Assembly: GCA_025463965.1 (NCBI GenBank)
Contig: JAODBN010000005.1
Span: forward strand, 1-15,445
DNA from: Acidimicrobiaceae bacterium
GTDB lineage: Bacteria; Actinomycetota; Acidimicrobiia; Acidimicrobiales; Bog-793
Direction: 5' to 3'
Length of the DNA stretch: 15,445 bases
Positions 6,804 to 13,258 of the stretch are shown here, piece after piece (the first letter of the stretch is position 1; the number at the start of each line of letters is the position of its first letter). The position numbers and the translations under genes are program-made. The notes beneath the pieces were generated by a model. It was not told the DNA's origin, did no database searches, and was given only the letters and a program-made list of their open reading frames with translations.

Positions 6804-8306
6804 ATGAGCAAGCCGAGCGTCGTCGTAACGCTCGACATCGGCGGCAGCGCCGCGAAAGCGACGGCGTACGACGTCTCGAGGCGCGCGGTGCTCGCCTCGA
6901 CGACTTCGATGTACCCCATCTCTGACGAGGCGGGACAGTTCGATCCCGAAGCATGGTGGGTGTCGAGCCTCCGGGCGCTGAAAAGCGTGGTGCTGGAGTC
7001 TGAGGTCGACGGAAAGGACTACCTCGGCGTGACGGTCGGCGCCGTTCGGATGCCGTTCGTGCTCGTCGACGAGGCGGGCGAGCCGACTGCCCCGGCGCTG
7101 TTGAACAAGGACCGGCGGGCGCTGCGCCAGGTCGCCGAGGTCGAAGGAGCGATCGGAGCGCAATCCCTCTACGAGGTGACAGGTCAATGGGCTGCGCCCG
7201 AGTTCGGGCTGCCGAAGCTGCTGTGGGTGCGCGAGTCGTGGCCGGACGCGTGGGCCGCGACCTCCACGGTGCTGCAGCTGCACGACTGGATCGTGTTCCG
7301 CCTCTCCGGGTCCAAGTTGAGCGAGCCGTCCTCCGCAGCGATGAGCCAGATGCTCGATGTCTCCCACGGGACCTGGTCGGCAGAGCTGCTGGGAGCGCTC
7401 GACGTCCCGCTCGCTCGCTTTCCCGAGGTGCGAGCCGGGGGCTCGCGGGCCGAGGGGATGCGCCGAGACGTCGCCGAGACAGCTGGTCTTCCCGCAGGCC
7501 TCCCGGTGCACCTCGGCGGTGGAGACACGCACCTCTCGGCGCTGTCGACTGGCTTCAGCAACAAGTCGGTTCCGATCGTCGTCGCGGGCACGACTGGGCC
7601 GACCCAGGTAGCGATTCCCGAGCTGCCCTCAGCCGGAGAATGCTTCCCGCTTCTCATCAGCCAAGGCGTGCTCGAGGGCCAGTGGGTGCTCGAGAGCAAC
7701 GCGGGAGCCATGGGCGGGATGCTGGCCCAGCTCGCCGGGCTGGCGGCGCTGTCAGGAGCCCGCCTCGAGGCGGAACTCGTCGCACGCGGCTTCGCGGTGC
7801 TCGAGCGGTCGGGGGTTCCGCTCACCGTGTTGATCGGGAACCCCTTCTTCGGGCCCGACGGGTGGTCCCGCATGCTCGCGCCGACAGTGGTGGGACTGCG
7901 CGAGACCCACACCGGAGCTGACGTCCTCACGGCCGCGGTCGCGGGGAGCTGCTTCGCCGTACGGGCCATGCTTGCCTGCCTCGAGGGCCGGCTGGGCTCG
8001 AAACCACCCTTCGCCGTTGCCACCGGTGGGATGAGCACGAGTGCCATTTGGTGCCAGCTGCTGGCCGACGTCACCGGACACGAGATCAGGGTGCGCCCGC
8101 TCGACCAGGTTGCCGGACTCGCCGGCGCGGCGCTCGTCGCGGGCAGCGAAGTCCTCGCCGAAGCAGACGCCAAGGACACGCTCGTCTACGAGAGTCGATC
8201 GACCGACGACTACGCGGAAGGCTGCGCGGGCTACGAGCGCCTCTACCGGGCGCTGCAGCTCGAGCTTGAAGACGGCCAGCTGGTGGGCGATGCTCGCACT
8301 CGTTAG
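6804..8306 (+). CDS. FGGY-family carbohydrate kinase
   Basis: 500 residues, the normal length for the family. The N-terminal ATP phosphate-binding motif is TLDIGGSAAKATAYD (residues 9-23). The catalytic Asp lies in GGGDTH (D241), where the family usually has GxxD. The C-terminal domain shows AGTTGPTQ and AVATGGMSTSAIW, corresponding to the adenosine-binding region. FGGY kinases phosphorylate sugars and polyols such as xylulose, ribulose, fuculose, erythritol or glycerol; the substrate is not readable here. The position between a fuculose-phosphate-type aldolase and a 2-hydroxyacid dehydrogenase supports a ketose kinase feeding the aldolase. The ATG at 6804 has only a weak ribosome binding site. 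The gene ends inside the next gene with a 17-bp overlap, so translation of the two is probably coupled. Confidence 0.92.
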   Translation: MSKPSVVVTLDIGGSAAKATAYDVSRRAVLASTTSMYPISDEAGQFDPEAWWVSSLRALKSVVLESEVDGKDYLGVTVGAVRMPFVLVDEAGEPTAPALLNKDRRALRQVAEVEGAIGAQSLYEVTGQWAAPEFGLPKLLWVRESWPDAWAATSTVLQLHDWIVFRLSGSKLSEPSSAAMSQMLDVSHGTWSAELLGALDVPLARFPEVRAGGSRAEGMRRDVAETAGLPAGLPVHLGGGDTHLSALSTGFSNKSVPIVVAGTTGPTQVAIPELPSAGECFPLLISQGVLEGQWVLESNAGAMGGMLAQLAGLAALSGARLEAELVARGFAVLERSGVPLTVLIGNPFFGPDGWSRMLAPTVVGLRETHTGADVLTAAVAGSCFAVRAMLACLEGRLGSKPPFAVATGGMSTSAIWCQLLADVTGHEIRVRPLDQVAGLAGAALVAGSEVLAEADAKDTLVYESRSTDDYAEGCAGYERLYRALQLELEDGQLVGDARTR

Positions 8307-9360
8307 CGCGAAGCTCACCGGCGAGACTGCCGCCGCGGTGGAAGACGAGCGTGGCTGGCAGCTGCGTCAGGTGGCCAGCGTCGCGTCAGAGATCGCCGCC
8401 ATGAGCGCCGCAGAACGCGCCCAGGTCGGTGCGGTCTTCATCGAAGCCGAGCCGGTGGCACAAGACATGCTCGCCCAGCTCGACAACCTCGAGGTCGTGG
8501 CGTGCCTGCGCTCCGAGCCGGTCAACGTCGATCTGGAAGCGGCCAATGCGCTCGGGGTCGCGGTCCTGCACACGCCCGGACGCAATGCCGAGGCGGTCGC
8601 AGACTTCAGCCTCGGACTCTGCTTGGCCGCCCTGCGCAACATCGCGATCGCCCACCACGCGATCGTCTCGAACGAGCTCACCAGCGCCACGGCGGCCAAG
8701 GGTGTGAACCGGGCGAGCGGTGACGTCATCTGGCGCCCCGACGACCCCGAGATGCCCATTCCTTACGTGACCTACAAGGGCCACCAGCTCTCCCGGCTCA
8801 CCGTCGTCGTCGTCGGATTCGGCGCTGTGGGCAGGGCGACAGCGCGCCGCTTCGCTGGGCTCGTTGCCGAGGTGGGGGTCGTCGATCCCATGGTGCCGCC
8901 CGAGGAAATCTCAGCGCGAGGCTTTTCCCCGTTCTCGTTGGAAGAGGCTCTGGAGCGCGCCGACGTCATCACGCTCCACGCGCGCAGCGCGTCAGTCATC
9001 ATCGGCAGGGCCGAGCTGGCACGAATGAAGCCGGGGAGCTACCTGATCAACACCGCCCGGGCGACCGTGCTTGATCACGACGCGCTCGTCGACGCGCTGG
9101 AGTCCGGGCACCTCGGCGGCGCTGCGCTCGACGTCTTTCCCGACGAGCCGATCCCCCGTTCGAGCAGGCTCCTCGGAGTCCCTCGCTTGACGCTCACCCC
9201 TCACCTCGCCGGCGCCGCGTTCGAGGTGGCCGATGTTCAGTCGGAGATCATCCTCTCGGGGGTGCGGGGAATCTACGACGCCGAGCTGGACTGGAGCGAG
9301 TTGCCGGTCCGCAATCCGGAAGTCCGAAAGCACTGGGAGGCACGCTTCATGCGGGTCTGA
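8290..9360 (+). CDS. D-isomer-specific 2-hydroxyacid dehydrogenase family protein
   Basis: 356 residues from an ATG at 8290, with GGTGGG just upstream; the start lies 17 bp inside the kinase gene. The NAD-binding domain has VVGFGAVGRA (G176, G178, G181) followed by an acidic residue in VVDP, which suggests NAD rather than NADP preference. The catalytic triad of the family is complete: Arg in INTARATV (R257), Glu in DVFPDEP (E286) and His in LTPHLAGA (H305). Relatives reduce or oxidise 2-oxo/2-hydroxy acids such as glyoxylate, hydroxypyruvate, lactate and phosphoglycerate. An unusual loop of about 30 residues (SATAAKGVNRASGDVIWRPD and following) sits before the Rossmann domain. In this operon it could convert the hydroxyacid product of aldehyde oxidation to a 2-oxoacid, or oxidise a sugar acid. 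The substrate is unknown. Confidence 0.92.
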   Translation: MLALVSAKLTGETAAAVEDERGWQLRQVASVASEIAAMSAAERAQVGAVFIEAEPVAQDMLAQLDNLEVVACLRSEPVNVDLEAANALGVAVLHTPGRNAEAVADFSLGLCLAALRNIAIAHHAIVSNELTSATAAKGVNRASGDVIWRPDDPEMPIPYVTYKGHQLSRLTVVVVGFGAVGRATARRFAGLVAEVGVVDPMVPPEEISARGFSPFSLEEALERADVITLHARSASVIIGRAELARMKPGSYLINTARATVLDHDALVDALESGHLGGAALDVFPDEPIPRSSRLLGVPRLTLTPHLAGAAFEVADVQSEIILSGVRGIYDAELDWSELPVRNPEVRKHWEARFMRV

Positions 9361-9435
9361 GGCGCCAGCCGAAGCCCCGGGTGCGACAGCGCCTGGCAGC
9401 GCGATCCGAGCAGCCAGATCGAAGAAAGGATTCCT

Positions 9436-10764
9436 ATGTCGGTCAAGATTGCAGTCATCGGCGGGGGAAGCAGCATGTTCGTCCCCGGACTCGTGCGCCG
9501 CCTCTTGGAGATCCCTTGCTTTGACGGCGCAGAGCTGCGCCTCATGGACGTCGACCAACAGCGCGTGACGGTGATGGAGAAACTCGCGGCAGAGCTCGCC
9601 GAGGCAGAGCACCGCAAGCTCATGGTGACCTCGACGACCGACAGGGCCGAGGCGCTAAGGGGCGTCGACTTCGCGATCGTGGCGATTTCGGTTGGCGGGA
9701 TGCCGGCATGGGCCACCGACATCGAGATACCCGCCAAGTACGGCGTCTTCATGCACATCGCTGATTCGATCGGCCCAGGCGGCATCTTCCGGTCCATGCG
9801 CAACACGCCGATCGTGGCCGCCGTGGCGAGCGAGCTCGAAGAGCTCTCCCCGGGGGCGATCGTGCTCAATTACACCAACCCTGCGAGCGCGAACGCCATT
9901 GCCATGGCGAGGTCGTCCTCTGTCCGCTCCCTGTCACTGTGCTCCTGCTCACCGTGGCCGTACATGGCGAGCTGGCTCGCCGACCTCATCGGGGTGGACG
10001 AGCGCGAGGTCGTGCTGCCGATGCGTGTTGGTGGGATCAACCACTGCACAGGGATCTTCTCGTTGATGCTGCGCGACGGTCGGGACGCGATCCCGCTCGT
10101 GCGCGAGCGGACCGAGGACCCCATCGTGAAGTGGGCCATCGACACCTTCGGGACCGTGCCGTACTGTTCGGCTCACTGGATCGAATTCTTCCCCCAGCTG
10201 CAGCGGCTCGAGGAGCCGTACTCCGGGCGGGCGCAGGGCTTGGCCATGCGCTATGGAAGGCGCATCTATGACATGGACGCCCAACAGGACCGCATTCGCA
10301 GCTGGGAGAAAGTGGCGGCGGCCTGGTCGGCGGACTCCGGACCGCATCACCTTTCCGACTTGCCGCACGGGCCGGAGGACAAGGGCATCGTGGTGGTCGA
10401 GGTCATGGAGTCCATCGTCGAGAATCTCGGCGCGCGCTTCATCGTCAATGTGATGAACGAGGGCCTGGTGCCTAACCTGCCGGGCTCGGTCGCGGTGGAG
10501 GTCCCGGCCGTGGTCAACGCCGAAGGCGTCCACCCCGTCGGTATCGGGCGCCTCCCGGGGGGTCTTGCTGCCGTGCTCGGCGAGCACGCGCTCGTCGAGG
10601 AGCTGACCGCAGAGGCTGCGCTGAGCGGTGACCGTTCCTTGCTCTTGCAGGCGATGACCGCCGACCCGCTCCTCGACGCGACGCTCGAACCACGCGAGAT
10701 CGCCGCACTCACCGAGGAGATGCTCAAAGTCAACGAGCGATACCTGCCGCAGTTCTCGTCATAG
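9436..10764 (+). CDS. Glycoside hydrolase family 4 protein (NAD- and metal-dependent)
   Basis: 442 residues, full length for GH4. AGGA in 'GAAAGGA' five nt before the ATG fixes the start. The N-terminus has the NAD-binding GGGSSMFVPGL (residues 9-19). LNYTNPA at 144-150 and GGINHCTGIF at 199-208 are family signatures; H203 is the expected metal ligand and N145/N148 contact the substrate. The tetrad after the second strand, normally CHSV, CHGF, CDMP or CNVP in characterised GH4 groups, reads CSCS here (C169-C172 region; C169 aligns to the metal-binding Cys). GH4 enzymes oxidise C3 of the sugar with NAD, eliminate across C1-C2, then reduce, and act on alpha- or beta-glycosides, some phosphorylated. 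The odd tetrad means specificity cannot be transferred from known groups. It probably cleaves the imported glycoside. A 75-bp gap separates it from the preceding gene, with no promoter seen. Confidence 0.92.
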   Translation: MSVKIAVIGGGSSMFVPGLVRRLLEIPCFDGAELRLMDVDQQRVTVMEKLAAELAEAEHRKLMVTSTTDRAEALRGVDFAIVAISVGGMPAWATDIEIPAKYGVFMHIADSIGPGGIFRSMRNTPIVAAVASELEELSPGAIVLNYTNPASANAIAMARSSSVRSLSLCSCSPWPYMASWLADLIGVDEREVVLPMRVGGINHCTGIFSLMLRDGRDAIPLVRERTEDPIVKWAIDTFGTVPYCSAHWIEFFPQLQRLEEPYSGRAQGLAMRYGRRIYDMDAQQDRIRSWEKVAAAWSADSGPHHLSDLPHGPEDKGIVVVEVMESIVENLGARFIVNVMNEGLVPNLPGSVAVEVPAVVNAEGVHPVGIGRLPGGLAAVLGEHALVEELTAEAALSGDRSLLLQAMTADPLLDATLEPREIAALTEEMLKVNERYLPQFSS

Positions 10765-10791
10765 GCCGAGGTTCTCGAAAAAGGAGTGGCA

Positions 10792-11175
10792 ATGGACGTC
10801 CGGAACATCTCCACCGTGAAGCCGATCGTCGAGCACAACGGGACCACGCCGGTGTGGTACTTGGCGGCGCCCGGCACGATGCGCGAGCTCACCAAGGGCG
10901 GCTCGCTGGAGCTCGTGAACGAGTTCGAGATCACCGGCGGCGGCAAGGTCGATCCACACACCCATCCGACCCACGAGTTCTATTACGTGCTCTACGGCCA
11001 CGGGATGATGGTCGTCGGCGACGAGGAGCGCGAGATCTCCCAAGGCGACCTTGTCTACATCCCGCCGGATGTGGTCCACAGTCTCATCGCAACGAGCCCC
11101 TACGCGCCGATCCGGTGCTTTTGCTTCGCGATAGCGGCTCCGGAAGCCGGCGAGATCAATTACACGACGCATTGA
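10792..11175 (+). CDS. Small single-domain cupin protein
   Basis: 127 residues. The ATG at 10792 is preceded by AAGGAG five nt upstream; an in-frame GTG at 10786 overlaps that site and is not used. The conserved double-stranded beta-helix motifs are present: G.....H.H....E in GGKVDPHTHPTHEFYYVL (motif 1, with two His and a Glu for metal binding) and G..V.IP...H in QGDLVYIPPDVVHSL (motif 2). Cupins of this size in sugar loci are isomerases, epimerases, dioxygenases or regulators; motif similarity alone cannot separate these. It lies 27 bp after the GH4 gene and closes the rightward operon, because the next gene is on the opposite strand. A role in isomerising the sugar before phosphorylation is plausible inference only. 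Confidence 0.88.
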   Translation: MDVRNISTVKPIVEHNGTTPVWYLAAPGTMRELTKGGSLELVNEFEITGGGKVDPHTHPTHEFYYVLYGHGMMVVGDEEREISQGDLVYIPPDVVHSLIATSPYAPIRCFCFAIAAPEAGEINYTTH

Positions 11176-11201
11176 GCTACGCCGGTGCGCGAGATCCGCT
11201 C

Positions 11202-11230
11202 GAGCCCGGGGTGGTCCCGGCCGCAGGCTC
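11202..11230. terminator. Weak candidate hairpin between convergent genes
   Basis: GAGCC (11202-11206) can pair with GGCTC (11226-11230) and CGGG (11207-11210) with CCCG (11216-11219), leaving a 5-nt loop and a 6-nt bulge. It lies in the 60-bp gap between the cupin and the convergent RraA-family gene, where a bidirectional terminator is expected. There is no T-tract on either strand, so this is only a possibility. Confidence 0.25.
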
Positions 11231-11235
11231 TGTGG

Positions 11236-11877
11236 TCAGAGGCTGTCGATGGAGCTGACGTCCAGACCCAGCAGGTCAGGAGTTGTGGCTCCGTTGCGGA
11301 GCTCTTGGAAGAACTGCTGTTCCTTGGTCGCCCGCCCGGTGCCGGTCGCCAAGCAAGCGCTCAGCGAGGAGGCACCGATGGCCACCACGCCGTCCGCGTC
11401 CGCGACGAGCCAGTCGCCCGAGGCAACGATGACCCCTCCGATAACGATCTCGCCGCCGGTCGACCCCGGCCCGTTCTTCGAAGCACCACGCAACCCGACT
11501 CCTCGAGCGAAGACCGGGAAGCCGTGCTGCCCGAGGGCGGCGGTGTCGCGTACCGTGCCGTCGATGATGAGCCCGACGACGCCGGCGGTTTCCGCCGCTG
11601 TCGTCAGCACCTCGCCCCAGTACCCCCGTTGTGTCTCGTCACCGACCGACACCGCCAGCACACATCCGCGCGGTGCTCGGGTCAGGCCGGCGTGGATCGC
11701 GAGGTTGTCGCCCGCTGCGCACGCAACCGTGTACGCGGGGGCAGCGACCGCGGCGCCGGACCATACGGGGCGGATCCGCGGGTGCAGTGGGACCCCCCCG
11801 CTCTCACCCAGGGTGGCGGCCCCGAGGCTCAACAGTTGATCTTTGATCGCGGCAGATGAATCATTCGTTCCGGGCAT
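11236..11877 (-). CDS. RraA-family protein (HMG/CHA aldolase-like)
   Basis: 213 residues from an ATG at 11877, chosen because the conserved domain begins soon after; the frame continues 16 residues upstream without support. The family core is visible: GDNLAIHAG near residues 57-64, a glycine-rich stretch ending RGYWGEVLTTAA (84-95), and GLIIDGTVRDTAAL (102-115) with the R110-D111 pair that binds metal and substrate in 4-hydroxy-4-methyl-2-oxoglutarate aldolases. The family also contains RNase E inhibitors, but those lack a role in catabolic clusters. A pyruvate aldolase or oxaloacetate decarboxylase activity on a sugar-acid breakdown product is more likely here. It is the only minus-strand gene in the right half, convergent with the cupin and divergent from the RidA gene with 49 bp between starts. 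Confidence 0.88.
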   Translation of the reverse strand: MPGTNDSSAAIKDQLLSLGAATLGESGGVPLHPRIRPVWSGAAVAAPAYTVACAAGDNLAIHAGLTRAPRGCVLAVSVGDETQRGYWGEVLTTAAETAGVVGLIIDGTVRDTAALGQHGFPVFARGVGLRGASKNGPGSTGGEIVIGGVIVASGDWLVADADGVVAIGASSLSACLATGTGRATKEQQFFQELRNGATTPDLLGLDVSSIDSL

Positions 11878-11926
11878 CTCCGGAGCGTATCCCTGTAAAC
11901 ACTGGCATTGCGAACGAAGGAGCACC

Positions 11927-12310
11927 GTGACACTCGAAGAGATCAGCGTGACGACGAGCCCCGCACCCTCGGGCGGCTACTCACAAGCCATCCGCGCTAA
12001 CGGCTTCTTGTTCCTCGCTGGCGTTGGTCCTTACGACCCCAAGACGCGGGTGATCGAGGGAACCACTATCGAAGAGCAGACCATCCTGACGATGGAGAAC
12101 ATCCGGACCACGCTGAACGCCGCGGGCAGCGATCTCTCGGACATCGTGAACGCCACGGTGTACCTCGCCGAGCTCCAGCGCGACTGGGCGGCGTTCGATG
12201 CCACGTACCGTTCGCTCCTGACGCCCCCCTATCCGGCGCGGGCGACGACAGGCGCGGTGCTGAAGGGGATCCTCATCGAGATCGCCGTCGTCGCGCTGTC
12301 GCACGACTGA
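11927..12310 (+). CDS. RidA (YjgF/YER057c/UK114) family protein
   Basis: 127 residues from a GTG at 11927, preceded by AAGGAG four nt upstream. Family residues are visible: GGYSQAIRANGFLFLAG at 16-32, and the substrate-binding Arg in YPARATTGA (R105) with Glu in LIEIAVVA (E118). With Arg and Glu retained, it resembles the active 2-aminoacrylate/imine deaminase groups. Such proteins often accompany catabolic clusters and may hydrolyse reactive imines or related enamine/enol intermediates; no amino-compound step is evident here, so its job is unclear. It starts 49 bp from the divergent RraA-family gene and is followed after 10 bp by the ThuA-like gene, so the two probably form one transcript. 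Confidence 0.92.
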   Translation: MTLEEISVTTSPAPSGGYSQAIRANGFLFLAGVGPYDPKTRVIEGTTIEEQTILTMENIRTTLNAAGSDLSDIVNATVYLAELQRDWAAFDATYRSLLTPPYPARATTGAVLKGILIEIAVVALSHD

Positions 12311-12320
12311 GGGGGGCGGC

Positions 12321-13016
12321 GTGGGCGATCTTCTCTATCTTTCGGACGTCTCGCCCTACCTCGCGCCCGACGGGACGCGTTCACCGGCGGGTGTCCACCA
12401 GTCGCTCGGTTCCGCGGCGGTCGCCTTCGAGGAGATCGCCGGGCTCTGCGGTCTCGGCTTTCGAAGCGTCTCGCGAGTCGGCGACGCGTCGGTCGAGCTG
12501 TTGAGCGAGGCCCGTGTCCTCGTGCTCTTCACGATAGGAGAGACTCCGTGGAGCCGCGAGCAGCGCAGCCATATCGAGCAGCGTGTCGCGGACGGCTCCC
12601 TCGGGGTCGTCGGCGTTCACGCCGCCACCGACTCCGCATACGGGTGGCCTGCCTTCGGCGAGCTGCTCGGCGCTCGGTTCGACGGCCACCCGGTGACCGG
12701 TGACCTGCCGATCACGGTGCTCGACGCCGCCCATCCGGCGACCGCACATCTGCCGTCTCCGTGGAAGGTGAAAGAAGAGCTCTACCTGTTCCGAGGGCTG
12801 TCTCCCGATGCCCGGGTGCTCCTTGGCGTAGAGATGGGAACCAAGGCCGGCCCGGAGAACTCTGTTCTTCCGATCGCGTGGTGCATCGAACGTGGACCGA
12901 CGCGCACCTTCTACACCGTGCTCGGTCACTTCCTCAGCGCCTATGAGGACGGCAACTACTTACAGCACCTGCGCGGCGCGATCGACTGGGTGCTCGGACA
13001 GGAGGACATCTCCTAG
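12321..13016 (+). CDS. ThuA-like domain protein
   Basis: 231 residues from a GTG at 12321 with a purine-rich GAGGGGGG site upstream. The protein has the class I glutamine-amidotransferase-like fold of the ThuA family (PF06283): VLVLFTIGETPWSREQ, then GVVGVHAATDSAYGWPAFGELLGARFDGHP, a central segment of the family, and FYTVLGHFLSAYED near the C-terminus, where the family has 'LGH'. ThuA was first seen in trehalose/disaccharide use in rhizobia with a dehydrogenase (ThuB) that makes 3-keto sugars; ThuA-like proteins often sit beside sugar dehydrogenases and probably act on keto-sugars, though their reaction is poorly defined. The nucleophilic Cys of true amidotransferases is not evident. It lies 10 bp after the RidA gene and precedes the transporter control region. 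The family call is firm; the function is not. Confidence 0.87.
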   Translation: MGDLLYLSDVSPYLAPDGTRSPAGVHQSLGSAAVAFEEIAGLCGLGFRSVSRVGDASVELLSEARVLVLFTIGETPWSREQRSHIEQRVADGSLGVVGVHAATDSAYGWPAFGELLGARFDGHPVTGDLPITVLDAAHPATAHLPSPWKVKEELYLFRGLSPDARVLLGVEMGTKAGPENSVLPIAWCIERGPTRTFYTVLGHFLSAYEDGNYLQHLRGAIDWVLGQEDIS

Positions 13017-13084
13017 CTGTTGGTCGCGCAGCGTGGTCGCTGACACGAGAAATGTGAACCACGAGTGAACCGGCCGTGCACCCC

Positions 13085-13114
13085 TTGAACACAGGGGGCG
13101 CAGCTACGTACAAT
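13085..13114 (+). promoter_or_regulatory. Sigma-70-type promoter for the transporter operon
   Basis: TTGAAC (13085-13090) and TACAAT (13109-13114) are separated by 18 bp. The -10 is identical to that of the aldolase operon promoter. The predicted start is near 13121, which puts the operator just downstream of it. Confidence 0.62.
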
Positions 13115-13134
13115 CGAACTAAGTGCTCCCCCGA

Positions 13135-13148
13135 TGAACATCTGTTCA
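13135..13148. promoter_or_regulatory. Operator copy 3, TGAACA-TC-TGTTCA
   Basis: Both 6-bp arms form a perfect inverted repeat around a TC centre. It begins 20 bp after the -10 hexamer, compared with 21 bp at the aldolase promoter. The position fits repression by blocking the early transcribed region and ties the transporter to the catabolic operons. Confidence 0.7.
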
Positions 13149-13204
13149 AGGGGCCGCATCGCCCGCGACATCGACGTCCGAGGGGGGCTCGCTTGGAGCT
13201 TGGG

Positions 13205-13258
13205 ATGATCGGTAGGCAGGTGCACGACAACCCGCGTGGGATCGGGGAGGCAGCATGA
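13205..13258 (+). CDS. Candidate 17-residue leader peptide upstream of the first permease
   Basis: An ATG at 13205 with GGAG at 13195-13198 (6-nt spacer) opens MIGRQVHDNPRGIGEAA. Its TGA (13256-13258) overlaps the permease ATG (13255-13257) as ATGA. The permease has its own strong GGGGAGG site, so the ORF is not required for its translation. It may couple translation or be fortuitous; no homology supports it. Confidence 0.25.
   Translation: MIGRQVHDNPRGIGEAA

Larger units (their letters stand above)
13017..13254 (+). promoter_or_regulatory. Control region of the ABC transporter operon
   Basis: This 238-bp gap carries a promoter (13085-13114), one palindromic operator (13135-13148) and a candidate short leader ORF from 13205. 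Upstream of the promoter are three direct copies of TGAAC (13055, 13066 and 13086), the first two 11 bp (one helical turn) apart and the third overlapping the -35. They match one arm of the operator and might be weak extra sites. The predicted 5' leader is about 130 nt; I see no strong structure or riboswitch in it. Confidence 0.7.

Noticed and set aside
9361..9393. GGCGC...GCGCC pairing in the gap before the GH4 gene
   Set aside because: The stem is only 5 bp with a loop over 20 nt, which is not distinguishable from background in GC-rich DNA.
12856..12868. AGAAC-TCT-GTTCT inverted repeat inside the ThuA-like gene
   Set aside because: It resembles the operator arms but has a 3-bp centre and lies deep in coding sequence, so it is most likely chance codon content.
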